This document shows, in pieces, positions 42,157 through 51,489 of a DNA stretch of 64,000 nucleotides (position 1 is its first letter; each line of letters opens with the position of its first letter). This DNA comes from JAIBDK01 sp965261915 (lineage in GTDB: Bacteria; Pseudomonadota; Gammaproteobacteria; Arenicellales; Poriferihabitantaceae), in contig CBDHDW010000013.1 in the NCBI GenBank assembly GCA_965261915.1, positions 1,550,001 to 1,614,000 on the forward strand. The letters are read 5' to 3'. Below the pieces are notes generated by a model. It saw only the letters and a list, made by a program, of their open reading frames with translations, was not told where the DNA came from and ran no database searches. The position numbers and the translations under genes are program-made.

Positions 42157-42233
42157 TGGTCGGGGTAGAGAGATTCGAACTCCCGACATCCTGCTCCCAA
42201 AGCAGGCGCGCTACCAGACTGCGCTATACCCCG
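42157..42233 (-). tRNA. tRNA-Pro (UGG)
   Basis: 77 nt with encoded CCA. Acceptor CGGGGTA/TACCCCG, anticodon loop TTTGGGA contains TGG. First tRNA of the Pro-Arg-His-Leu cluster. Confidence 0.97.
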
Positions 42234-42516
42234 ATATTCACTTCGCCGTACACCTAACTGATGCGGTAAAACCACAATTTGATTGAGGTCAGGCCAAGGG
42301 CAGCGGAATATACGAATTATGGCCTCTCAGGTCAATGTTTATCGGTGTTTTACTGCAAATTTGCTACCGGCTGCACGAAAGCCAAATATTAACTAATTCG
42401 GCATCATTAATCTAAAACAGAACAGGCAAAATACGCGGATAAAGGGTCTGCGAGGCCTTGCGACAGCTGGATAGCCTTAAGGACCTTACAATTTCAGGGA
42501 AATTCAGCTCGAATTG
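42234..42516. other. Divergent intergenic region between tRNA-Pro and htpG
   Basis: About 280 bp with no gene. It must hold the promoter of the tRNA cluster (minus strand) and the start of the htpG control region; I did not find an unambiguous minus-strand promoter. Confidence 0.4.
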
Positions 42517-42544
42517 CTTGAAACATCGATCAAAATCCCCATTA
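42517..42544 (+). promoter_or_regulatory. Sigma-32 heat-shock promoter of htpG
   Basis: CTTGAAA (42517-42523), 13 bp, CCCCATTA (42537-42544): an almost perfect match to the RpoH consensus. It ends 40 bp before the htpG start. Confidence 0.9.
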
Positions 42545-42584
42545 CAGGCTGTATTAAAAACGCAATTTGACTGATTTATTGACT

Positions 42585-44513
42585 ATGAGCACAAAAACTA
42601 CCGACAAAAACAGCGAATCACTGGATTCAGCCGTGGAAACCCATTCATTTCAAACCGAAGTGCAGCAACTGTTGCACCTGATGATTCATTCGCTTTACAG
42701 CAACAAGGAAATCTTCCTGCGCGAGCTGATATCAAACGCATCGGATGCCTGTGACAAGCTTCGATTCGAAGCGCTAACAGACAAAACTCTTTTCGAAGAT
42801 GAAGAAACTCTGAGCATCTGGGTGGACATGAATGAAAAGAAAAAGACCATCACCATCCGCGACAACGGTATCGGCATGACCCGCGAAGAAGTCATCAACG
42901 ATATTGGCACAATCGCGCGTTCTGGAACCAAGGCATTTCTGGAAAAAATGAACCAGGATGCCTCTTCCGAAAGCAATTTTATTGGTCAGTTCGGTGTCGG
43001 TTTTTATTCAAGTTTTCTGGTTGGCTCAGAAGTCACCCTCTTAACCCGTAAAGCCGGTGCTGAGCATAGTGAAGGCGTAAAGTGGATTTCGGACGGCAGC
43101 GGAGAATACACGCTGGAAACCGTGGATAAGCCCGTTCGAGGCACAGAAATCACGATCAAACTGAACAAGGATGACAAGGAATACGCAGAGAAGTTTCGCG
43201 TCAAGAGCGTTATATCCAAGTACTCCAATCACATCTCGCTGCCTATTCAGATGCTGAAAGACCCTGAGTTGGATGAAGCAGGCAAACCGAAAAAAGATCA
43301 GCAACCAGAATGGGAAACTATCAATAAAGGCTCTGCGTTATGGGCGCGTGCCAAAAAAGATATAAGCGCAGAAGAACATAATAGCTTCTACACTTCCCTG
43401 ACCTACGATCCGGAGCCTCCCGCGATTACGATCCACAATCGTGTTGAAGGCAAAATGGAGTATATCTCCCTGCTCTATATTCCCTCCAAAGCACCGTTTG
43501 ATTTATGGGATCGAGAACAACGTCACGGTATCAAACTGTACGTACGGCGTATTTTTATCTCCGATGATGCGAAAACGTTAATGCCGAATTATTTACGGTT
43601 TGTTCGCGGGCTGGTGGATTCCGCCGATTTGCCATTGAACGTATCTCGTGAATTCCTTCAACAAAACCGTGAAATCGACAAGATTCGCGCCGCCTCTGTT
43701 AAGAAAGTCCTGGGCGAGTTGAAAAAAATCGCCACAAAAGACGAACAACAGTACAACGATTTGTGGAAAGAATACGGGCGTGTTTTAAAAGAGGGCATCA
43801 TCGAAGACCACGACAACAAGGCTGTATTGGCGAAGCTCGCTCGTTTCTCGTCTACGCACAATAACGACGAAGCCCAGACCATTTCACTGGACGATTACAT
43901 CACTCGAATGCCGGAAAAACAAAAAGCGATTTTCTACATCACGGCAGACAGTCATGCCGCAGCAAAATCTTCGCCGCACCTGGAAGTTTTCCGTAAAAAC
44001 GATATCGAAGTGTTACTGTTATCGGATGCCGTGGACGAATGGTTTGTTAGCCATCTAACTGAGTACGAAGACAAACAGCTTAAGTCCGTTGCCAAGGGTG
44101 AGCTTGATATTGACGACCTAAAGGGCGAAGAAAGCAAAAAGGAAACGGAAAACAAAGAGAAAGAAATGCAACCGTTGATCGACAAGTTCAAATCTGTACT
44201 GGAAGACCAGGTCAAAGATGTCAAAATTTCTGACCGACTGGTGGATTCGCCGAGCTGTTTAATTGCAGACCAATACGATATGGGCGGAAACATGGAACGT
44301 ATTCTCCAGGCCATCGGTCAGGATGCACCATCAGCAAAACCGATTCTTGAAATCAATCCGGAACACGAAATCGTTAAACAAATTGATGCAGAAAGCGATA
44401 CTGCGGAAGAGTGGGCGAAACTGCTGTTTGATCAGGCCGCACTGGCAGAAGGCGCCTCACTGAAAGATCCGAGTGAGTTTGTGAAGCGAATGAATCGGTT
44501 GTTGGCAGGATAA
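42585..44513 (+). CDS. htpG: Chaperone HtpG (Hsp90 family)
   Basis: 642 residues from ATG 42585; a TTG at 42567 is in frame but less likely. GHKL ATP-binding motifs: ELISNASDACDKLR, DNGIGMT, GTIARSGTKAF, GQFGVGFYSSFLV. The middle-domain catalytic loop is near NVSREFLQQNR. Cytoplasmic ATP-dependent chaperone, under the heat-shock promoter just upstream. Confidence 0.96.
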   Translation: MSTKTTDKNSESLDSAVETHSFQTEVQQLLHLMIHSLYSNKEIFLRELISNASDACDKLRFEALTDKTLFEDEETLSIWVDMNEKKKTITIRDNGIGMTREEVINDIGTIARSGTKAFLEKMNQDASSESNFIGQFGVGFYSSFLVGSEVTLLTRKAGAEHSEGVKWISDGSGEYTLETVDKPVRGTEITIKLNKDDKEYAEKFRVKSVISKYSNHISLPIQMLKDPELDEAGKPKKDQQPEWETINKGSALWARAKKDISAEEHNSFYTSLTYDPEPPAITIHNRVEGKMEYISLLYIPSKAPFDLWDREQRHGIKLYVRRIFISDDAKTLMPNYLRFVRGLVDSADLPLNVSREFLQQNREIDKIRAASVKKVLGELKKIATKDEQQYNDLWKEYGRVLKEGIIEDHDNKAVLAKLARFSSTHNNDEAQTISLDDYITRMPEKQKAIFYITADSHAAAKSSPHLEVFRKNDIEVLLLSDAVDEWFVSHLTEYEDKQLKSVAKGELDIDDLKGEESKKETENKEKEMQPLIDKFKSVLEDQVKDVKISDRLVDSPSCLIADQYDMGGNMERILQAIGQDAPSAKPILEINPEHEIVKQIDAESDTAEEWAKLLFDQAALAEGASLKDPSEFVKRMNRLLAG

Positions 44514-44644
44514 AATGCCCTGGGATGCGATTCAGATTTATCTGCTTCAGTGGTGCTGCAAACCTGTCACGAAGAAATGGGGAAACTTGTTACGACATAA
44601 AAACCTTCAATATCTCACCTTCACTTAAGCGAGTAAAAACAATC

Positions 44645-45214
44645 CTATGCTAACTCCTGATAGCGAAAGCACTCTACCAGGTGGTCATTCACCATCCCCG
44701 TTGCCTGCATGAATGCATAACAAATAGTGCTGCCTACAAAAGTGAAGCCGCGTTTTTTCAGATCTTTACTCATTGCATCAGATAAAGGGGTATTTGCCGG
44801 AACCTGGCTCGATTTTTTCCAGTTATTTTGCAGCGGTTCTCGGTCAACATAATTCCAGCAGTAGTCATCAAAATCGATCCCCTGTTGCCGCATTTCAAGC
44901 AAAGCTTTGGCATTTTTCACGAAGCCATTAACTTTAAGCCGGTTCCGGACAATCCCTGGATCGTTCAGCAATTGCTGGAGCTTTTTATCGTTGTATCGGG
45001 CAATTTTATTGGCATCGAAGCCGTCAAAAACCTTGATGTAATGCTCACGCTTTTTCAGTATCGTAATCCAGCTCAATCCGGCCTGCGCGCCTTCCAGGCA
45101 TAAAAATTCAAAAAGCCTGGTTTCATCGTGCAATGGCTCTCCCCATTCTTCGTCGTGGTATGCCTGATAAAGCGAACCATCACCGCACCACCAGCATCGT
45201 TTCTTATCTGTCAT
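44645..45214 (-). CDS. tag: DNA-3-methyladenine glycosylase I
   Basis: 189 residues. Zinc and base-pocket motifs: RCWWCG at the N-terminus, YHDEEWGEPLHDE, FEFLCLEGAQAGLSW, GSTICYAFMQATGMVNDH near the end. It removes 3-methyladenine from alkylated DNA. Confidence 0.95.
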   Translation of the reverse strand: MTDKKRCWWCGDGSLYQAYHDEEWGEPLHDETRLFEFLCLEGAQAGLSWITILKKREHYIKVFDGFDANKIARYNDKKLQQLLNDPGIVRNRLKVNGFVKNAKALLEMRQQGIDFDDYCWNYVDREPLQNNWKKSSQVPANTPLSDAMSKDLKKRGFTFVGSTICYAFMQATGMVNDHLVECFRYQELA

Positions 45215-45406
45215 TATTGGCTACCTTGCTATCTGAACTGGAAATTAACCACGAATATCGGTGGAGATATTGGATTAACGTGTAATTACTGTCACAATCT
45301 TAACCTGATTAGCCATTCTCTATAAATTAATCTTCGGACCAGTTTAACGGTTCCAATCCAACGTTTTACAGGGAATACCCATTTTACGCTTCCACTATTC
45401 AAATTG

Positions 45407-46600
45407 ATGAGCCTGAAACCTGAAGAAATAAATGATCTGGTCGACCAGATCAGCGAAAAACGATTAACCGATGATCTGTCGCGGATGGTCGCCATATCCA
45501 GCGTCAATCCCTTTGATGATCCGGTTACACCAGATTGTCGGGAACAGGCGTTTGCGGATGCCTATTTGCAAAACATGAATAGTGTTGGGCTGGATACATT
45601 TCAACGCGATGTTGTACCGGGTCGTCCCAACGTTTTCGGCCGGCGTCACGGATGCGGTGAAGGTCCGACGGTGATGCTCGCAGGCCATCTCGATACCGTG
45701 GGTGTTGATGGCTACGATGATCCGTTCAATCCCGTTATCAAAAACGGCCGCTTGTACGGGAGGGGTTCCTGCGATATGAAGGCTGCGCTGGCTTCTTATA
45801 TCGAAGTTGCCCGTATTCTCGACCATGCTGGTGTCCAGACCAAAGGTGACCTCGTTTTGGCGGGCATTGTCGATGAAGAACACTTGATGTTGGGTTCAAA
45901 AGACGTATCGGCGAATGACCCAATTCCGGATTTCGCCATTGTCGGCGAACCCACAGAACTGAAAGTTTGCCATGCCCACAAAGGCCAAATGTGCATGCAT
46001 ATCAAAACATTTGGCAAGGCATCGCATTCGAGCGTTCCGGAAATGGGCGTAAACGCAATAAGAAGTATGGCAAAAGTTGTCGAAAAACTGGATGAATATT
46101 CAGAAGATTTATTATCTCGTCAAGGGCACCCTGTATTGGGACAAGGGCGGGTTAATCCCGGCGTCATAGTCGGAGGGAGCATTTCGTCGTCGGTAGCGGA
46201 TTTTTGCGACCTCGAAGTTGATCGTAGAACACTCAGCGGAGAAACTCTTGAAGTCGTCACTGAAGAATATCGAACACTCTTGCAGCCGCTGGCAGACGCA
46301 GACCCTGATTTCAAGTTTGAAATCGGACCCCATACACTGGACAATGCACCGCTGGATACCCCGGCCGATTCCGAAGTCGTTATTAAAATCGCCGAAGCCT
46401 ACCGTGATGTCATTGGACAGCAAGCTGACGTCGGTTCATTCCCCGCCGCCACCGACGCACCGCATTTTCTCTGTCCTGCCGTTGTCTGCGGCCCGGGTTC
46501 TATCAATCAGGCACACACACTGGACGAGTTTGTCACCATTTCAGAGCTCGTTGCCTCCGCTCGTATTTATTTACGTACTGTTTTAAAGATGATTTCCTGA
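45407..46600 (+). CDS. M20-family zinc peptidase (ArgE/DapE-like)
   Basis: 397 residues from ATG 45407. Metal ligands are visible in AGHLDTV, YGRGSCDMK, catalytic VDEEH and GEPTEL. The dimerisation domain follows (HKGQMCMHIKTFGKASHSS). It hydrolyses an acylated amino acid or dipeptide in the cytoplasm; ArgE and succinyl-diaminopimelate desuccinylase are in this family but the exact substrate cannot be read from sequence. Followed 11 bp later by the antiporter gene, so probably co-transcribed. Confidence 0.85.
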   Translation: MSLKPEEINDLVDQISEKRLTDDLSRMVAISSVNPFDDPVTPDCREQAFADAYLQNMNSVGLDTFQRDVVPGRPNVFGRRHGCGEGPTVMLAGHLDTVGVDGYDDPFNPVIKNGRLYGRGSCDMKAALASYIEVARILDHAGVQTKGDLVLAGIVDEEHLMLGSKDVSANDPIPDFAIVGEPTELKVCHAHKGQMCMHIKTFGKASHSSVPEMGVNAIRSMAKVVEKLDEYSEDLLSRQGHPVLGQGRVNPGVIVGGSISSSVADFCDLEVDRRTLSGETLEVVTEEYRTLLQPLADADPDFKFEIGPHTLDNAPLDTPADSEVVIKIAEAYRDVIGQQADVGSFPAATDAPHFLCPAVVCGPGSINQAHTLDEFVTISELVASARIYLRTVLKMIS

Positions 46601-46611
46601 GCGTCAACAAG

Positions 46612-47850
46612 ATGGATCAAATTACCATAATTGCGATTTTGCTTACCCTGTCGGCAGTATTCGCTTATATCAATTTTCGTTTTATCAAACTACCGACAAC
46701 CATCGGAGTCATGTTTGTCGCACTGGTTTTCTCATTGCTATCCATCTTGCTGGAAAAACTGGGGATTACCGATATTCATAATTTCGCAACTAACCTCCTC
46801 GCCGGAATCGATTTTAATCAAGCGCTAATGGATGGCATGTTGAGTTTTCTGTTGTTTGCCGCAGCACTTCATGTCAGCACAGCCGATCTATCGAAAATCA
46901 AATGGACCATCACCTGTCTGGCAACATTGGGGGTGGCGCTTTCAACATTTGTCGTGGGAACGATGATTTATTTCTTACTTGATATACTTGGATTTGATTT
47001 CGCCTATATTTATTGTTTGCTTTTTGGAGCACTCATCTCACCAACAGATCCCATCGCGGTCATGTCGACGCTAAAAACCGCAGGGGTATCAAAAAGCCTT
47101 GAAACCAAAATTGCCGGCGAATCGCTTTTCAATGACGGTGTCGGTGTCGTCGTATTCGTTGTTTTACTTGGCATAGTCGCACAGCCGGAACATATTTCGG
47201 TGAGCAGTGTTTCCATTATTTTCATCAAGGAAGTCATTGGCGGAATTATTTTCGGCTTTTTACTGGGCGGTATCGGTATTTATCTTTTGAAGAGCGTAGA
47301 TAACTATCAATTGGAAATTCTCGTAACACTTGCGTTGGTCATGGGCGGCTACACATTGGCGTTAGATGTGCATACCTCAGGACCAATAGCGGTGGTGGTT
47401 GCAGGGCTGATGATAGGAAATTTGGGTAGAAAACACGCAATGTCCGATACTACCCGTAAAAGACTGGATAACTTTTGGGAGCTGCTGGATGAAATTCTCA
47501 ACGTTCTGTTGTTCGTTCTAATCGGTCTTGAAGTGTTAATTCTGGACTTCGAGTCGGTTTATTTAACTGCCGGATTACTGGCGATACCGCTCATATTGGC
47601 GGCCAGATTCATTAGTGTTGGTGCACCCATCAGTATCTTACGCACAATGACCACCTGGAATTACAGCAATCATGTCGTGAAAATTCTGGTTTGGGGAGGT
47701 TTGAGAGGCGGAATTTCTGTTGCCCTTGCCCTATCCCTGCCGCATGGGCTTGAGCGCGATGCATTTCTGGTGATGACCTACGTCATCGTGATTTTTTCTG
47801 TTATGGTTCAGGGATTGACGATTGGAAAAGTCGCGAACAAGCTCAGCTAA
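46612..47850 (+). CDS. CPA1-type cation:proton antiporter (NhaP-like)
   Basis: 412 residues with about 12 membrane segments. The CPA1 core is clear: LISPTDPIAVMSTLKTAG and the ND motif AGESLFNDGVGVVVF, plus LRGGISVALALSLP near the C-terminus. It exchanges Na+ (or K+) for protons across the inner membrane. No cytoplasmic regulatory domain is present. Confidence 0.92.
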   Translation: MDQITIIAILLTLSAVFAYINFRFIKLPTTIGVMFVALVFSLLSILLEKLGITDIHNFATNLLAGIDFNQALMDGMLSFLLFAAALHVSTADLSKIKWTITCLATLGVALSTFVVGTMIYFLLDILGFDFAYIYCLLFGALISPTDPIAVMSTLKTAGVSKSLETKIAGESLFNDGVGVVVFVVLLGIVAQPEHISVSSVSIIFIKEVIGGIIFGFLLGGIGIYLLKSVDNYQLEILVTLALVMGGYTLALDVHTSGPIAVVVAGLMIGNLGRKHAMSDTTRKRLDNFWELLDEILNVLLFVLIGLEVLILDFESVYLTAGLLAIPLILAARFISVGAPISILRTMTTWNYSNHVVKILVWGGLRGGISVALALSLPHGLERDAFLVMTYVIVIFSVMVQGLTIGKVANKLS

Positions 47851-47901
47851 ACAGCTTTAGTGTAATCTGGAATCCAAAAACCAGCCTCAGCCAATTCGAA
47901 A

Positions 47902-48213
47902 CTATAAGTTAAAACGTTTCTTTACATACAACTTTACCGACTTGCGCTCCTTCAGTGTCAGGGTTTGACCAATGATACCGTAACTGGCGAGGTCAGGAAG
48001 TATTTCTGCCACCTGTTCGGGAACCAATTCGATTCCACCATGCGGGCGGCTTTCACACACGACCTGTTCATTAAAAACCTTTTCACCGACATCGTAGCTG
48101 GCAGCAGAATAGTTGCCCAACCCATTATTGGCACCTGACGCCATGGCCGCAGCATGAATAGCAAATGTACTAACAAGTGTCATTGCTGAAAGTGATCGGG
48201 GTATAAATCGCAT
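47902..48213 (-). CDS. Small exported protein of unknown function
   Basis: 103 residues. A signal peptide (MRFIPRSLSAMTLVSTFAIH, cleavage likely after AAAMA or ASG) is followed by about 75 residues with one cysteine (VCESRPHGGIELV) and a basic tail KSVKLYVKKRFNL. The Shine-Dalgarno region caggcaggat lies before the start. I do not recognise a family. Confidence 0.65.
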   Translation of the reverse strand: MRFIPRSLSAMTLVSTFAIHAAAMASGANNGLGNYSAASYDVGEKVFNEQVVCESRPHGGIELVPEQVAEILPDLASYGIIGQTLTLKERKSVKLYVKKRFNL

Positions 48214-48288
48214 AAAATCCTGCCTGTTTATTCAGTTTTTAAATTTCGACGACCGCCGGATGTCCAATGCAACGGAAATACAACTAAT

Positions 48289-49614
48289 TTGAACCTATTA
48301 CAAAAGTTTAGTTCTCAATTGATGAGAAACGGTATTGATTTTTTTGTGGCGGCTGGTCTTGCTCTGGTTTACGGCTATTTAGCGATTCAGTCCAACGTCA
48401 GCAGCGGCATGGAAATACTCGATTTTTTGGAAACATACTGGCTTGCGGCTGCAATTTTGTTGATCTACTGGTTTTATCTCTACGAAAAAGATCAAACAGT
48501 TTCTTTTCGGCAAATCTTTATCTGGGCGATTGTCTTTCGTGTTATCGGCATCTTTGGATCGCCGGTTCTTGAAGATGACTTTTATCGGTATCTACTCGAT
48601 GGATGTGTTTTCGTTTCCTCAGGCTCACCCTACGGCATCGCACCCGAAACCTTATTCAGTGGCAACTCCCTGTCGCCGGAATGTCAGGCAGCATTAAACT
48701 GGGTGAACAATCCCGATCTACCGACTATCTACGGTCCGGTTCTGCAATACCTGTTTGCGGTTTCACATATTGTTTCAGCAGCGAATATTGATTTTCTTCA
48801 ATTTGTTTTGATGCTGTTCGACCTGGCACTGATACTGCTGCTGCGCAATCAGGTCAAACCCAATATCCTTCTGGTTTACGCCTGGTGTCCCCTGATAATT
48901 AAAGAGATCGCCTTTACGGCTCACCCTGACATCGTTGGTGCTTTTTGTTTGGTTGGCGCTTTTCTGGCCAGAAGATCCAGCAAGCACGCTTTGGCAGCAA
49001 TTCTCATTGGATTTGCCTGCGGTGCAAAAATTTTTGCGTTTCTCGCACTACCGTATTTTCTTTTTCGTAATTGCTGGAAATACTGGGTAATCAGTCTCGG
49101 TACGATTGCACTTCTCTATCTGCCTTTTCTGATACAAGGCCAATCGAATATCCTGGTGCTGGGAATATTCGCCGAGAAATGGGTTTTTAATCCGTTTATA
49201 TTTGATTTGTTTCGATACTACATTGCCGATTTACCCGCCAGAGTATTGTGTTTGGGACTGTTCATAATTTGGTGGATTTATTATTTCGTCAATTACTTCA
49301 AAAACTCAGGGTCACAGGAATTGAATCTCGACATTCCACGCATGGACTGGATTTTTGGAATGTTCTTTTTATTTTCACCAGTCATCAATGCCTGGTATTT
49401 GATTTGGTTGATACCTTTTGCGGTAATACGGCCGAGCTTATGGGCATGGACAACCAGTGTCGTCGTATCGTTAAGCTACGTTACCGGTCTGAATTTGGTT
49501 GAGTCTGAACTGGGAGCCTACCAGATTGACCCCTATGCCAGAACCATAGAGATTGGTTTGATATGCCTTGCGCTAGCGGTTGACCATCGACACGGTCGGT
49601 TTAAATCGGGTTGA
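48289..49614 (+). CDS. Polytopic membrane glycosyltransferase (GT-C/GT87-like)
   Basis: 441 residues with about ten membrane segments. An early acidic loop motif EDDFYRYLLDG followed by SSGSPYGIAP is characteristic of polyprenol-phosphate-dependent GT-C enzymes, with the Asp residues as the likely active site. Such enzymes add sugars on the periplasmic side. The start is TTG 48289; no better codon is near. Its 3' end overlaps the convergent GT2 gene by 42 bp. Confidence 0.78.
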   Translation: MNLLQKFSSQLMRNGIDFFVAAGLALVYGYLAIQSNVSSGMEILDFLETYWLAAAILLIYWFYLYEKDQTVSFRQIFIWAIVFRVIGIFGSPVLEDDFYRYLLDGCVFVSSGSPYGIAPETLFSGNSLSPECQAALNWVNNPDLPTIYGPVLQYLFAVSHIVSAANIDFLQFVLMLFDLALILLLRNQVKPNILLVYAWCPLIIKEIAFTAHPDIVGAFCLVGAFLARRSSKHALAAILIGFACGAKIFAFLALPYFLFRNCWKYWVISLGTIALLYLPFLIQGQSNILVLGIFAEKWVFNPFIFDLFRYYIADLPARVLCLGLFIIWWIYYFVNYFKNSGSQELNLDIPRMDWIFGMFFLFSPVINAWYLIWLIPFAVIRPSLWAWTTSVVVSLSYVTGLNLVESELGAYQIDPYARTIEIGLICLALAVDHRHGRFKSG

Positions 49615-50319
49615 TGATTTTTCTGTGCGAATTTTCTCGAACAATAATCGAATCGTCCAGTAAATTATTTTACAAGCCGCCATAACAGATCCTTTAACCG
49701 TTCCAGAAATTTTTGATTGGCCAATTCTTTTTCGATATCGCACAGGTATTTGACTCCAGCTTGCTCCGCAAGCATGCACCTTTAGTTGCATTTCTGCGGT
49801 CCATCCATGTCCTTCGTCCTGCATCTTGATACGATCAAGCAAATTTTTTGAAATACAGCGCATCGGCCCCAAATCGCAAAAACTGACACCATGGCACCAC
49901 TTTATCAAACAACAAGCCACCCAATTTCCCATTGACTGGTGCCAATGCAATGCACCCTGCTCTTTTTCAACTCCTTCCCGACTACCCATAACAAACTCAA
50001 CTTCACCTCGTGCGACCGGTCTAATCACAGAGAGCAAATCAGCCGGAAAGTCTGAATAATCCGCATCAATGAAGCCGACTATATCCGCCGAATTTGCAGC
50101 GCGAATTCCCGCCAGACAAGCGGCACCATAACCTTTTATACGCTGATAGACAACTCGTGCTCCCGCTTTCCTGGCGATTTCGTCGGTACCGTCTATCGAG
50201 CCGTTGTCAACAACGATAATCTCATCCACAACGCCGGGGATTTCAGCAATTACTTTTGCCACTGACTGCGCTTCATTCAAGGCCGGTATGACAACCGAGA
50301 TTTTTTGATTGAACAGCAT
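49573..50319 (-). CDS. Family 2 glycosyltransferase (dolichyl/polyprenyl-phosphate sugar synthase-like)
   Basis: 248 residues. GT-A fold motifs: SVVIPALNE, VVDNGSIDGT, GYGAACLAGI and the DXD-type FIDADYSDFP. No C-terminal membrane segments. Enzymes of this shape make polyprenyl-phosphate mannose or glucose, the donor used by GT-C proteins, and the convergent neighbour is such a protein. Functional pairing is inference. Confidence 0.85.
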   Translation of the reverse strand: MLFNQKISVVIPALNEAQSVAKVIAEIPGVVDEIIVVDNGSIDGTDEIARKAGARVVYQRIKGYGAACLAGIRAANSADIVGFIDADYSDFPADLLSVIRPVARGEVEFVMGSREGVEKEQGALHWHQSMGNWVACCLIKWCHGVSFCDLGPMRCISKNLLDRIKMQDEGHGWTAEMQLKVHACGASWSQIPVRYRKRIGQSKISGTVKGSVMAACKIIYWTIRLLFEKIRTEKSSTRFKPTVSMVNR

Positions 50320-50331
50320 CGATTTTCTACC

Positions 50332-51168
50332 TTACTCGTTTAATGCCCAGTCATACCGATAATCTGAAACCGCTTCCACGGTTTCCAGTTGGCGCTGTAA
50401 ATCTGCACCAGCATACTGCCGTAAATGCGCTATCAAACCTGCTTCGTCGTCGGCAAAATCATCCGCATACCAATCGTATATGCTGGACAATATCAACTCA
50501 TTATCCTGAACCGTAACGGCTCGCGGATGGTTGATGTAATCGCTCGTCCCAAGTTCCAGAAGCGTTTCAGTATTTTGCCGCGTGAATGCCCTGATCTGCA
50601 AATTAGGGCAGCTGATTGATGCACAATTCACAGCGTAATGAATTCGTTTATCTCGATAAACAGGCCTAAGTATTTCATGTTCAATATCATCCAGGCTAAG
50701 TTCTCTGCCTTCAATTGTAACCAGCGGCTCTTTCCAGGGCCCTCTTGAAGTCAGGCCATAGGAAATATCGAGAATGCTATCAATCGGGTAGTGCTTAATA
50801 ATTTCTAAAACGGTTAATACGTTGTACAAATTCACCCAATAGGCAAATTGTTCCCGCGGATCCAGTCCGGTTACCTGCACAGTCTCCATCACTGCTACAT
50901 AGCGCAGCAGATGATTTTTCGCTAATTCGGTTACGTTGCCATAATCCAGCAGACTGATTCCGTTCTCCGTTCTGATATTTTCCTGTAAAAACTCATCCCA
51001 GACGAAATGGTCAATCTCTGTTTGATCACCCGTTTTCGATTGTGAAGCGAATTCAGTTAATTCGGAATCGCCGAACCAGTCAAATCCACTGCCTGCCGGT
51101 GCGAGGAAAAACAATGCTGTCAGAACAAAAGCCCGCCCCACGATTTTGTTTTCAGATTTACGATTCAT
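50332..51168 (-). CDS. DUF547-containing exported protein
   Basis: 278 residues from the ATG at 51168, where a signal peptide begins (MNRKSENKIVGRAFVLTALF); an ORF start at 51288 would put 40 residues before it. DUF547 landmarks are present: LLDYGNV, REQFAYWVNLYNVLTVLEII, SLDDIEHEILRP and HYAVNCASISCPNL. The HYAVNCASISCP segment with Cys and His hints at a protease-like fold. Function unknown. No good ribosome-binding site at either start. Confidence 0.85.
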   Translation of the reverse strand: MNRKSENKIVGRAFVLTALFFLAPAGSGFDWFGDSELTEFASQSKTGDQTEIDHFVWDEFLQENIRTENGISLLDYGNVTELAKNHLLRYVAVMETVQVTGLDPREQFAYWVNLYNVLTVLEIIKHYPIDSILDISYGLTSRGPWKEPLVTIEGRELSLDDIEHEILRPVYRDKRIHYAVNCASISCPNLQIRAFTRQNTETLLELGTSDYINHPRAVTVQDNELILSSIYDWYADDFADDEAGLIAHLRQYAGADLQRQLETVEAVSDYRYDWALNE

Positions 51169-51303
51169 GGCCATAAGACAATTGAAAGGAAGAATAGTGC
51201 CGAAAATTTCTTTCGAAAATGATATCGATGATTCAATCTGGCTAGTAAAGGTAAATCGGGATAAAATCCGGTTTCTCAGGGAAGACATAATCAGGAAAAC
51301 GCC

Positions 51304-51489
51304 ATGAAAAACAAAAATGCGGGCACTAAGTCGTGCAAAACCAATCCTGTGGCCAGGTTTAACCGCCGCATTAACCGATCAGCGGCCTTCCGGGATCGTA
51401 AAAAGGCGGAGAAGCGTGGCGATAGTCGATACAAAACGCAATATCGCCACGCTTCTCCCCTGTTTTCAATTAACTGCTTGCCGGCATGA
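51304..51489 (+). CDS. Small basic protein resembling ArfA ribosome-rescue factor
   Basis: 61 codons with an AGGA site 8 bp before the ATG. The product is very basic (NPVARFNRRINRS, then AFRDRKKAEKRGDSRY). As recalled, E. coli ArfA has LFRQRVEKNKKGKGSY; both share F-R-x-R, four residues, K-(K/R)-G, three residues, Y with identical spacing. The last nine residues (SPLFSINCLPA region) turn hydrophobic, as in full-length ArfA. A 17-bp hairpin lies in codons 35-52. ArfA releases ribosomes stalled on non-stop mRNA when trans-translation fails, recruiting RF2. The stop overlaps the recQ start (ATGA). It could instead be another short basic family. Confidence 0.55.
   Translation: MKNKNAGTKSCKTNPVARFNRRINRSAAFRDRKKAEKRGDSRYKTQYRHASPLFSINCLPA
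51408..51458 (+). promoter_or_regulatory. Perfect 17-bp hairpin inside the ArfA-like coding region
   Basis: GGAGAAGCGTGGCGATA (51408-51424), 17-nt loop, and its exact reverse complement at 51442-51458, followed by CCTGTTTTC. It can act as an RNase III substrate or a terminator. Either would truncate the mRNA before the stop codon and also lower expression of recQ, 27 bp downstream. Confidence 0.8.
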
